Assembly (NCBI GenBank): GCA_031963465.1 | Contig: JASSUG010000006.1 | Coordinates: 1-64,000 of the forward strand | Length of the DNA: 64,000 nt | From: Mycoavidus cysteinexigens_B | Lineage (GTDB): Bacteria > Pseudomonadota > Gammaproteobacteria > Burkholderiales > Burkholderiaceae | Direction: 5' to 3' | Shown here: positions 19,025 to 27,700 of the stretch, in pieces | Layout: every line of letters begins with the position of its first letter | Numbering within the stretch: position 1 is the first letter of the stretch | Made by a program: the position numbers and the translations under genes | The notes under the pieces: generated by a model | Told to the model about the DNA's origin: nothing | What the model saw: the letters and a program-made list of their open reading frames with translations, nothing else | Database searches by the model: none

Positions 19025-19405
19025 TTATTTCCAGCCCAAAATCAGCGAAAAAACCGCCCATTCAATTATTTTATCGCCAAGCCACAGATAAACTGCCATC
19101 AGCAATACAAAAACAAACACAATGAGCGTAGTCTGGCCGGCTTCTTTGCGCGTTGGCCAAACTACTTTGCGAATTTCACGCCAAGCTTCTTTTGTGAAGC
19201 CGATAAAATTTTTGCCAGCTGATGAAAACAGCGCAACAACGCTGCCTGCACCAAGGCCGCTAAACAGCAATGCGCCACGTATATACCATGGCTGATTGCC
19301 GCAGAAATAAAAGGCGGCGCCTCCGGCGACCGCCAACAAGACTGCCAGCGTAAGCATTAATTTGCTTTGCGCCGTATTGACGTTATCAACGGAAGGATTT
19401 GCCAT
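19025..19405 (-). CDS. secE: Preprotein translocase subunit SecE
   Basis: A small inner-membrane subunit of SecYEG that clamps SecY, about 126 residues. Hydrophobic segments include LMLTLAVLLAVAGGAAFYFC, a second near AALLFSGLGAGSVVALF and a C-terminal LIVFVFVLLMAVYLWLGDKI. The conserved amphipathic SecE signature EAWREIRKVVWPTRKEAGQT precedes the last helix. The three-helix form is the usual proteobacterial type. A GTG lies one codon before the chosen ATG. Confidence 0.96.
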   Translation of the reverse strand: MANPSVDNVNTAQSKLMLTLAVLLAVAGGAAFYFCGNQPWYIRGALLFSGLGAGSVVALFSSAGKNFIGFTKEAWREIRKVVWPTRKEAGQTTLIVFVFVLLMAVYLWLGDKIIEWAVFSLILGWK

Positions 19406-19498
19406 CACAGCCAGAAAAATAAATAAAACATGAGATCATCACAAAACCATTAAGCAACGACCGAAGCCTGCTCGCTGTATTTTTGCATTATCTCAGAT

Positions 19499-19574
19499 TG
19501 GCAGGGGCAGAGGGAATCGAACCCCCAACCTTCGGTTTTGGAGACCGACGCTCTGCCAGTTGAGCTATACCCCT
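19499..19574 (-). tRNA. trnW: tRNA-Trp (CCA)
   Basis: A full cloverleaf on the minus strand: acceptor AGGGGTA pairs with TGCCCCT, D-loop AGCTCAACTGGCAGAG, anticodon loop CTCCAAA with anticodon CCA, T-arm GGGTTCGATTCCC, and encoded 3' CCA. It lies between tuf and secE as in other betaproteobacteria. Confidence 0.98.
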
Positions 19575-19578
19575 AAAC

Positions 19579-19621
19579 AAAAAATCCGGGGTTTGGCTAG
19601 TCAATCAACTAACCAGCCCCG
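19579..19621 (-). terminator. Terminator-like hairpin after tuf
   Basis: On the minus strand CGGGG and TGGTTAGT pair with ACTAGCCA and CCCCG around TGATTG, with a small internal loop, followed by GGATTTTTTG. It lies 45 bases after the tuf stop and only 4 bases before the mature 5' end of tRNA-Trp, so it separates tuf from tRNA-Trp/secE or attenuates read-through. Confidence 0.75.
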
Positions 19622-19665
19622 AAAGCCTCACAGCAACATGCCTGTGCAGCTTATATCGATTTTAC

Positions 19666-20856
19666 TCAATCAAGAATCTTAGCAACCACACCCGCGCCGA
19701 CAGTACGGCCACCTTCACGAATAGCAAAGCGTAGACCTTCTTCCATCGCGATTGGAGCAATCAATTTTACAGTGATACTCACATTATCGCCAGGCATCAC
19801 CATCTCTTTGCCTTCTGGCAATTCGATCGAGCCGGTTACGTCTGTCGTACGGAAATAAAACTGTGGTCGGTAATTGCTGAAGAATGGCGTATGACGGCCG
19901 CCTTCATCTTTACTCAACACATAGATTTCAGCCGTAAAGTGGGTATGTGGCGTAATCGATTTAGGCTTAGCCAACACTTGACCGCGCTCGACGTCTTCAC
20001 GGGCGGTACCGCGCAACAAAATCCCAACGTTATCGCCGGCTTGACCTTGATCTAACAGCTTGCGGAACATTTCAACGCCGGTGCAAATGGTTTTTGCAGT
20101 GTCTTTGAAACCAACGATTTCAAGCTCTTCGCCAACCTTAACTACACCACGCTCAACCCGGCCAGTCACCACAGTGCCACGCCCGGAAATTGAGAATACA
20201 TCTTCGATTGGCATCAAAAATGCGCCCTCAACCGCCCGCTCAGGGGTTGGAATATATGAATCCAGCGCATCGGCCAACTTCATGACCGCTGGCACGCCAT
20301 ACTCGCCCTCATCGCCCTCGAGCGCCAACTTTGCCGAACCACAAATGATTGGCACGTCATCGCCTGGGAAGTCATATTTGGCGAGTAACTCGCGCACTTC
20401 CATTTCAACCAACTCAAGCAACTCAGCGTCATCAACCATATCGCATTTATTTAAAAATACGACGATGTAAGGCACACCCACTTGGCGCGCGAGCAAAATG
20501 TGCTCACGCGTCTGTGGCATTGGGCCATCAGCGGCTGAACAGACTAGAATTGCACCGTCCATTTGAGCTGCGCCGGTGATCATGTTTTTTACATAATCAG
20601 CATGCCCTGGGCAATCAACGTGCGCGTAGTGACGAGCTTCCGTTTCATATTCCACGTGCGCTGTATTGATCGTAATCCCGCGCGCTCTTTCTTCTGGCGC
20701 CGCATCAATTTGATCATACGCTTTGGCTTCGCCGCCAAACTTTCTTGACAACACAGTGGTAATTGCCGCTGTTAAAGTTGTCTTACCATGGTCCACGTGA
20801 CCGATCGTTCCTACGTTCACGTGCGGCTTGCTTCGTTCAAACTTACTTTTGGCCAT
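19666..20856 (-). CDS. tuf: Elongation factor Tu
   Basis: The GTPase that delivers aminoacyl-tRNA, 396 residues. G1 is GHVDHGKTTL, switch I RGITINTAHVEYE, G3 DCPGHADYVKNM, G4 NKCDMVDD and G5 SAKLALEG-like SAKL. Domains 2 and 3 are intact, with RGTVVTGRVERGVVKVGEE and a C-terminus ending VVAKILD. It follows the tRNA-Tyr/Gly/Thr cluster. This lineage often carries a second copy in the str operon, which is not in the window. Confidence 0.99.
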   Translation of the reverse strand: MAKSKFERSKPHVNVGTIGHVDHGKTTLTAAITTVLSRKFGGEAKAYDQIDAAPEERARGITINTAHVEYETEARHYAHVDCPGHADYVKNMITGAAQMDGAILVCSAADGPMPQTREHILLARQVGVPYIVVFLNKCDMVDDAELLELVEMEVRELLAKYDFPGDDVPIICGSAKLALEGDEGEYGVPAVMKLADALDSYIPTPERAVEGAFLMPIEDVFSISGRGTVVTGRVERGVVKVGEELEIVGFKDTAKTICTGVEMFRKLLDQGQAGDNVGILLRGTAREDVERGQVLAKPKSITPHTHFTAEIYVLSKDEGGRHTPFFSNYRPQFYFRTTDVTGSIELPEGKEMVMPGDNVSITVKLIAPIAMEEGLRFAIREGGRTVGAGVVAKILD

Positions 20857-20932
20857 TCCTCAACTCCTAAATAGGATTTCCATTCATTGCGCCGCGCGCA
20901 AATCGTATCAAAACAAAATTACTAAAATTTAC

Positions 20933-21007
<75 letters not shown>

Positions 21008-21026
21008 TCGCCTAGCCTATCCAACT

Positions 21027-21100
21027 TGGAGCGGGTGAAGGGAATCGAACCCTCGTCATAAGCTTGGAAGGCTTCTGCTCTACCATTGAGCTACACCCGC
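21027..21100 (-). tRNA. trnG: tRNA-Gly (TCC)
   Basis: A minus-strand cloverleaf: acceptor GCGGGTG pairs with CACCCGC, D-arm AGCTCAATGGTAGAGC, anticodon loop CTTCCAA with anticodon TCC, T-arm GGGTTCGATTCCC, encoded CCA. It lies between tRNA-Tyr and tRNA-Thr. Confidence 0.98.
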
Positions 21101-21133
21101 AGCCTAACTCAGCAGACTCCATACATAATAGCC

Positions 21134-21219
21134 TGGTGGAGGAGGTTGGATTCGAACCAACGTAGGCGTAAGCCAACAGATTTACAGTCTGCCCCCTTTA
21201 GCCACTCGGGCACCCCTCC
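21134..21219 (-). tRNA. trnY: tRNA-Tyr (GTA)
   Basis: An 86-nt minus-strand class II tRNA with a long variable arm: acceptor GGAGGGGTG, anticodon loop CTGTAAA with anticodon GTA, T-arm with GGTTCGAATCC, encoded CCA. First gene of the tRNA-tuf transcript, directly behind the promoter at 21234-21262. Confidence 0.98.
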
Positions 21220-21233
21220 ACGGAGAATTGGGC

Positions 21234-21262
21234 ATTATCAAGTAGAGACCCCTAATTGTCAA
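21234..21262 (-). promoter_or_regulatory. Sigma-70 promoter of the tRNA-Tyr-Gly-Thr-tuf operon
   Basis: On the minus strand a perfect -35 TTGACA (21262-21257), a 17-base spacer and a -10 GATAAT (21239-21234) match the consensus. Transcription would start near 21227, a few bases before tRNA-Tyr. This is the best promoter match seen in the window. Confidence 0.88.
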
Positions 21263-21319
21263 CTGCTGTATACTAAAAAATCCTGTAGCACTGCTGCTTT
21301 TATCTTTCTATTCATCACC

Positions 21320-22129
21320 GTGTCATTGCTACATTTTCTGGCTCCTTGGGAGCCATCTATCTTATTTGTTGCGATTTTTGCCATGACCTGCGGGCTGTAC
21401 TTGCGCGGCACACGGCACGCGCGCGTAAGCGTCGCGCGGCAATTAGCATTTTGGTCCGGCTTGGCCCTGTTCTACATTGCCCTCCATACGCGCGTGGACT
21501 ACTATGCAGAACATGAGTTTTTCGCGCATCGACTGCAACATCTTGTTTTACATCACCTAGCGCCATTATTAGTCATGGCATCTTATCCAGGTAGTGTGCT
21601 GCGTGCCGGCTTGCCTATTCCGTGGCGCACCCACTTGCGCGCCACAGGCAAAAAGGCAGGAATACGGATACTTGCCAACGTCTGCTTACACCCCACCGTT
21701 ATTTCATTGCTTTTTGTCGCGTCGGTATTAGTCTGGTTAATTCCGTCCGTGCAGTTTATATCGATGATTGACTGGCGCTTGTATTTGTTCATGAATTGGT
21801 CAGTTGCCGTGACGGGCCTTCTATATTGGTGGCTATTGCTGGATCACCGGTCAGCCCCACCTGCGCGCCTAGGAGCAGGCTTGCGCGTCTTATCGCCGCT
21901 TTTAACCATGACGCCACAAATTCTTGCCGGCGCGATCATTACCTTTACCCAACGAGACCTCTATCCAATTTTCGATCTGTGCGGCCGGGCTTTTGGTTTA
22001 CCCGCGCTAACCGATCAGAGTATCGGTGGCTTAATTATGTGGGTACCCGCTTCATTACTAGAGGGCATCGGCGGGCTGCTGGCTTTGCGACATTGGACGC
22101 GGCTGTCACAAAAAAACCGCCCGCACTAA
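21320..22129 (+). CDS. CtaG-like cytochrome c oxidase assembly protein (caa3_CtaG family)
   Basis: A polytopic membrane protein of about 269 residues with several hydrophobic helices (for example ILFVAIFAMTCGLYL, VISLLFVASVLVWLIP, WSVAVTGLLYWWLLLDH) and a histidine-rich segment HRLQHLVLHHLAPLLV, the pattern of the caa3-type CtaG family linked to copper-dependent oxidase assembly. A longer frame opens at 21086, but that part reads through tRNA-Tyr and gives the well-known artefact LDSNQRRRKPTDLQSAPFSH. The GTG at 21320 (VSLLHFLAPWEPS) matches the usual start of the family; an ATG at 21383 is the alternative. No clear Shine-Dalgarno. Confidence 0.75.
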   Translation: MSLLHFLAPWEPSILFVAIFAMTCGLYLRGTRHARVSVARQLAFWSGLALFYIALHTRVDYYAEHEFFAHRLQHLVLHHLAPLLVMASYPGSVLRAGLPIPWRTHLRATGKKAGIRILANVCLHPTVISLLFVASVLVWLIPSVQFISMIDWRLYLFMNWSVAVTGLLYWWLLLDHRSAPPARLGAGLRVLSPLLTMTPQILAGAIITFTQRDLYPIFDLCGRAFGLPALTDQSIGGLIMWVPASLLEGIGGLLALRHWTRLSQKNRPH

Positions 22130-22220
22130 GGCTGAACTTTATGCTAAGGTTGGCCTTTATTATTCGCACTCGCGGCCATTCGCTTTATAATTCAGTATTA
22201 TTTATTTTTTTCCGTTTGCG

Positions 22221-23210
22221 TTGACTACAACTGACACCACTCCAAATAGCTCGAGCATTTTCGCGCCAATCGCCGGCGATATGCAGCAACTTAACCATGT
22301 CATCCGGCAGCGCTTGGCTTCCGAAGTTGTGCTTATCAACCAGATTGCTGAACATCTAATTAATGCTGGTGGCAAGCGACTGCGGCCAGCGCTCTTACTG
22401 CTTGTAGCAAATGCCCTGGGTGCGCATGGCAAACCATGCCATGAACTCGCCGCCATCATTGAGTTTATTCACAGCGCCACCCTGTTACATGATGATGTCG
22501 TTGACGAATCTGATTTGCGGCGTGGCAAAAAAACCGCAAATGCGCTATTTGGCAACGCGGCAAGCATCCTCGTTGGGGATTTTTTATACTCACGCGCATT
22601 TCAAATGATGGTGGAGGTCGGCCGTCCACGCGTGATGCAAATTTTGTCAGATGCGACCAATATGATCGCTGAAGGGGAAGTGCTGCAATTATTGAATATG
22701 CACGACTCCAAAGTCGATGAGGCCCGCTACATGCAAGTGATTTGCTATAAAACCGCACGACTCTTTGAGGCTTCCGCGCAACTTGGCGCCATCCTGGCAG
22801 ATGCGCCGCCCGCGCTTGAGGCGGCAGCCATGAAATTTGGCCGGCACATAGGCACCGCCTTTCAACTGATGGATGACTGGCTCGATTATGCTGGCTATGT
22901 TGAGTCAATGGGCAAACATGCCGGCAACGATTTATACGAAGGCAAACCTACCCTGCCGCTGATTTATCTGATTGAACGAGGCACCGCTGAGCAACAAACG
23001 CTGGCGCGCGCAGCCATTGAACAAGGCGCCACCGATCACGCTGAAACCATTCTTGACGCCATGCACACCTGCGGCGCGCTCGACTACACGCTAGCATGCG
23101 CACAGCGCGAAGCCAGTGCAGCAGCTAAGGCGTTGCAACCGTTGCCAGACTCTATTTACAAAAAAAGCTTGCTAGAATTATGTGCGTATTCAACCACGCG
23201 CCGGTGTTAA
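22221..23210 (+). CDS. ispB: Octaprenyl diphosphate synthase
   Basis: A trans-polyprenyl diphosphate synthase making the C40 side chain of ubiquinone. It has LLHDDVVDESDLRRGKKTAN with the first Asp-rich motif (DDxxD), GGKRLRPALLLL, the GDFLYSRAFQMM helix and the second Asp-rich motif LMDDWLDYAG, all intact. The start is TTG at 22221; an ATG at 22281 would cut off SSSIFAPIAGDMQQLNHV, which looks conserved in relatives, so the TTG is preferred. Length 329 residues. It precedes the CorC-like gene on the same strand. Confidence 0.93.
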   Translation: MTTTDTTPNSSSIFAPIAGDMQQLNHVIRQRLASEVVLINQIAEHLINAGGKRLRPALLLLVANALGAHGKPCHELAAIIEFIHSATLLHDDVVDESDLRRGKKTANALFGNAASILVGDFLYSRAFQMMVEVGRPRVMQILSDATNMIAEGEVLQLLNMHDSKVDEARYMQVICYKTARLFEASAQLGAILADAPPALEAAAMKFGRHIGTAFQLMDDWLDYAGYVESMGKHAGNDLYEGKPTLPLIYLIERGTAEQQTLARAAIEQGATDHAETILDAMHTCGALDYTLACAQREASAAAKALQPLPDSIYKKSLLELCAYSTTRRC

Positions 23211-23260
23211 CTCTGTTCTAATTTAATTAGCATTTTCAACCCAACTTAACCTTATTCCAC

Positions 23261-24556
23261 GTGGAATCATTTCCTTTATGGGCGCAGCTTAGCATAATCG
23301 CTTTCTTGCTACTGCTATCTGGCTTTTTTTCGATCTCTGAAGCCTCGATGCTAGCGCTTAACCGCCACCGGCTCAAGCATCTGGTTAAACAAGGTACGCT
23401 CGGCGCGCACACGACATCTCGCTTATTAGCACGCACAGAAAAATTATTAAGCGTGATTCTAATTGGCAATAACTTACTTAACACGATTATTCCTGTGCTC
23501 ACCACCGCAATTGCATTGCGCACCTTTGGCACGAATAATTTAGCCTTGTCGATGACTACCGGCGGCATCGCGTTTCTGATCATTATCTTTAGTGAAATTA
23601 CCCCAAAAATCATTGGCGCCGCCTGGCCAGAAAAAATTGCCTTACCCGCAAGCCTAGTGCTCAGCCCTTTGATGCGGGTCACCCGCCCACTCGTATGGTT
23701 TGTCAATTTATTTGTCTCGGCGCTACTCCGTATATTGCACCTCGATACTCGCAAGGCAAAGGAACACCGTCTGTCGATGGACGAATTGCGCACCATCGTA
23801 CTTGAGTCGGCTAATTTTGCGCCGCATAAGCACCGGAGCATTTTGCTTAATCTATTTGATCTGGAAAACATCACGGTCGATGATGTGATGGTGCCTCGCA
23901 CACGGATTGAAGCACTTGATTTTGACGCGCCGCTCGAGACGATGCTGCAGCAGCTTGATACGTGTTATCACAACAAATTACTGGTTTATCAAGGCGATAC
24001 CGACCATATCCTCGGGGTGTTACAGGTACGCAAAGCATTGGCCGCCAGGCATGGCCGCACACTCGAACATGAAACCATACGCGAATTACTCACCGAGCCT
24101 TATTTTGTACCCAGCGGCACGCCGGTATTTCAGCAACTCCACTATTTCCAAGAAAACCAGCAAAGAATGGGCCTCATCGTCAACGAGTATGGCGAAGTAC
24201 AAGGGTTAGTAACGCCCGAAGACATTATCGAGGAATTAATTGGTGAATTTACTACCACAATGCCACGCACAAGTGGCACACGCGCGGGCTGGAACGCTAA
24301 AGGCGAATGCATTGTCGCGGGCAGCATCCCATTGCGTGAGCTAAACCGCTTACTTACTCTACAGTTACCGGTACAAGGACCAAAGACACTCAACGGTCTC
24401 ATTCTTGAAGTCCTGCGTGAAATCCCAGATGGAGATGTCAGCTTACAAATCAACGGCTGCCGGATGGAAGTCATGCAGATTGACCATCAAACGGTTAAAA
24501 CGATCAAATTATTCCGTCCGCAAGAAAGCCACGCAGATGAAATGAGCCCGCCCTAG
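23261..24556 (+). CDS. CorC/HlyC-type CNNM/DUF21 membrane protein with CBS domains
   Basis: A 431-residue protein with the DUF21 transmembrane domain (IIAFLLLLSGFFSISEASML; VILIGNNLLNTIIPVL; ITPKIIGAAWPEK) in the first 190 residues, a CBS pair (about 200-330, with DDVMVPRTRIEALD and GLIVNEYGEVQGLVTPEDII) and a C-terminal CorC_HlyC domain from about 345. The family is linked to magnesium or cobalt transport, though the older haemolysin label persists. The start codon is GTG. It lies 50 bases after ispB and is the last core gene before the accessory insertion. Confidence 0.9.
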   Translation: MESFPLWAQLSIIAFLLLLSGFFSISEASMLALNRHRLKHLVKQGTLGAHTTSRLLARTEKLLSVILIGNNLLNTIIPVLTTAIALRTFGTNNLALSMTTGGIAFLIIIFSEITPKIIGAAWPEKIALPASLVLSPLMRVTRPLVWFVNLFVSALLRILHLDTRKAKEHRLSMDELRTIVLESANFAPHKHRSILLNLFDLENITVDDVMVPRTRIEALDFDAPLETMLQQLDTCYHNKLLVYQGDTDHILGVLQVRKALAARHGRTLEHETIRELLTEPYFVPSGTPVFQQLHYFQENQQRMGLIVNEYGEVQGLVTPEDIIEELIGEFTTTMPRTSGTRAGWNAKGECIVAGSIPLRELNRLLTLQLPVQGPKTLNGLILEVLREIPDGDVSLQINGCRMEVMQIDHQTVKTIKLFRPQESHADEMSPP

Positions 24557-24679
24557 TCAAAAACTGCAGGCCGTCCTGACGCACGCCAATCAGTGGCCGT
24601 CTCAGAATACGAAATATCGGAATTTTCTTACCCAAACTAGACCTTCCCCCTACAATTCAGCCCATGTGTTCTCAAGGAC

Positions 24680-24700
24680 GGCGCTGTTTTTTAGCGCCGC
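24680..24700 (+). promoter_or_regulatory. Hairpin in the leader of the NACHT-WD40 gene
   Basis: CGGCGCTG and TAGCGCCG (about 24679-24700) pair around a T-rich loop, 43 bases before the gene start. There is no T-run after the stem on either strand, so it is not a clear terminator; it may shape the 5' leader. Confidence 0.35.
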
Positions 24701-24742
24701 TCATCGCCTTCTAAATAGTCCCAAAATGGGTAGGAGAAAAAA

Positions 24743-27700
24743 TTGTTTAGCTTCAACGCCGGAGTGCGCCCGTCATCGCCTGCCATATCCTCGCAGCATT
24801 TAGCTATATCTTCACAGCATTTGTTAGGCCTGGCGCGCGCGCATCAAGCCATGGGAAATTTAGAAGAAGCCAAAAAATCGTACTCAGAGGCGGTCAATAA
24901 GGCTAAAACTGAACATGAAAAAAAGCCTAGTGATCGGCAAGCAAAAAAAGCTTTCGATGAGATACGCAACGAATTCTTCACTTTTTTAAATGGGCTGCAA
25001 GAGCCAGGTGCAGCGGTTAACGCAGGAGAACACAGTCCGACTTCTCCCATCCCAAATCAATTGCTGCCAATCAGCCAAAATGATGCCGCCACCCAGAGGC
25101 CGCTATCGGCGCAAAGGGCGCTGGATGCCTCTCTCGCTTTATCGAATGGGATCAAGCCTGATTTTTTGGAGAAGCACTCCTCACTGAGTGAATTAGGTTT
25201 AGTTCAGACGGCCACGCCTGCTGAAGAAAAAAGTGAGTGGGTGGATTATTTGTTTACAAAGGCGCTATCCACGTTGGGCTCCTTAAAAGTATCGAATAAA
25301 CCCAGCCTGTTTCTGGTGTACGCCCATGACAATCCCGCCCACGGACAGGCCGAGGCTTATACGTCTAAATATTTAATCGAGAAGTTATCTCAAATCCGAG
25401 TCAACCTGTATTCCGATCAAACGCCGATGGGGCAAACGTATTTAAGCTCCGTGGAAGAATTGAAAGAGGATGGCAAGCTAGAAGATATCTTAACCAATCA
25501 GCTGTGTTTATTACCCACCAGCTTAAGAAATGATGTGAAGCCGGTTAATAAGGTCGTGGTGTGTTGTTCGGAGGTATTAGGACGCTACCTAGAATGGTCG
25601 CACTATGAAGATTTTTATCAGGAACTTCGAGCAGCCTACCTCAAAGACCGTGAACAACAGGGCAGTTCGGCAATTCGTGAAGTGGTCAAGAAATTTTCAC
25701 AAGAGCAAGAATATAAAACAGGGTTCCATCATGCATTGACGGAGATAGCATTTTTGCAAATCCGGGCAGAGCACTGGCAAGATCAGCACGGCATTATCCC
25801 TGTTTCGTTAACGCCCAATAGTTATGAGCAGTGCTTGGCGCATTTTATTCCAGCGACGACGGTTCGGATGGAAGATATGCCCAGATTGGATGCGCAAACC
25901 AAAGCCGTGGAGGTGTATCCGAATCAAAGTCGGCACGGGGTACTGTTTAAGGTGATCGAGCGCTTATTAGTGAGCAACAATGAGGCCAAAACGTTTCTGG
26001 ACAAGTTTTGGCAGGGATACAGCGAGTGTATTTTTCGGTTAAAAGATCAGTCTTCAACGCTGGGCGGGCTTGAGTTTGTTAAGCTTGTAGATCGCATCTT
26101 TAGCGAGATAGAGAAGGCGCTGCACAGCGAGCTTGCCCTCACTGTACAGCAACAACATCAACAGCTTAAACTTCAGCAAGACATAGAACTCAGGACAAAG
26201 AAAGAACCACTAGCGATCTTAGGCGAAAATATCGAAGAAGAATATTTCTCGGCGTGGGAAGAGTCGGGGGAAATTCAAGATGGCCTGGCGATGTATGTTG
26301 CCCTGCAGGCGACGACTCCCGCGGATAAAAAGATCACTTTTAATTTAGACGAAGCCGTGACGGCTTTTTTGACCCAAAAGAATGATTCTGGGCAGAAAAA
26401 TCAGGTCCTACTGCTGCGAGGCCAAGCGGGTTCAGGCAAATCGACTTTTAACCGACAGTTGGCCCGTCGCTTGTGGCGAGAATACGGTGCGGCGGCTTCG
26501 GATGAGACGCCGATCGCCCTGTATATTTCGTTGCCGACCCTAGACCAGCCAAACAAAAATCTGCTTGGCCAGTATTTGTCGGCTAAGTGCGGTTTTTCGC
26601 CGGAGCAGATCGAAGCGTTACGCCAAAGCCAGCGCTTTATATTGATTTTAGATGGCTATGATGAAATTCCAGCTGAACACCGCAACTTATATGCGGACGG
26701 AAAATTAGGCAAATGGCAAGCCAAGATCATTATCAGCAGCCGACCTGAGTATTTAACGCAAGGCTATCAAAACAATTTTCAGCCGCGAGGCTATTCACGC
26801 TCTTTGCTGGAATATGAGATTGCGCCGTTTTCAGACCAGGCGATTGAGACCTATATTGATCAGTATGTTAAGCATGCTTGCCCTCCATGGACTGTGCCAG
26901 ACTATCAAGACGCGTTAAGCCGTGTGCCGAATGTCAAAGAGTTATTAGGCACGCCCTTCTTGCTCAAAATAGCTTTGATCGTTCTGCCTACCTTGGGGGA
27001 GGCAACGCTAGGCCTGACTCGAATTAAGTTATATGAGCAGTTTTTGCAGACTTGGTTTGAGCGTTCCCTCGCTCGTCTAGATGCGATTGGATTAACGGAA
27101 GCACAGAAAATAGCTTTTTACCGCTTAAAAGAAGAAGGCTTTATAGAGCATAGCCAAACATTTAATAGCGACTTTGCGCTGGCCATGTCTAAGGCTAAAA
27201 CAACGGTGGCGGAATATACCCCGATTGCTCGCAAAGGGATGCCCAGGGATACACAGTACGAGCCTTTTCTAAGCAGTCAAGACGAAGCAAAAAATCTACT
27301 GCGTTTTAGCGCTTTGTTGATTCGTCAGCAACAGCAATATCGATTTATTCATAAATCGATTCAGGATTATTTAGTGGCGCGCGCGGTGTGGGAAGAGTTG
27401 GAAAACTTCACGGAATTAGCGTCATCGAATCGTTCTACGCAGTTAAACTGGGTAGGACAGGTGCGAGCGTTATGGGAAGTGCTCAGCCCTTCTGTTCAAG
27501 TGGATGCTGCGGCCTTATTGAATACCTTCAATGTTGTGGAGGATTTAGCGATCCAGCGCTTTTTGGTCGAGCGAGTTCAACAAAATGGAAGGCTGCTGAA
27601 ACCGCTGCTGGCGTGGATCAAAGCATCAACGGGCCAGGGTAGCGTGAGCGTTGCTGCGGCGAACGCGATCACAATCCTGGTTCAAGCAGGGGTGCAGTTC

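Noticed and set aside
21086..21319. N-terminal extension of the CtaG-like protein from an upstream start
   Set aside because: It translates tRNA-Tyr on the wrong strand and gives the familiar tRNA artefact peptide LDSNQRRRKPTDLQSAPFSH.
24679..24700. Terminator for corC
   Set aside because: The stem is good, but no T-run follows on the plus strand and it is 120 bases past the gene; listed only as a leader hairpin.
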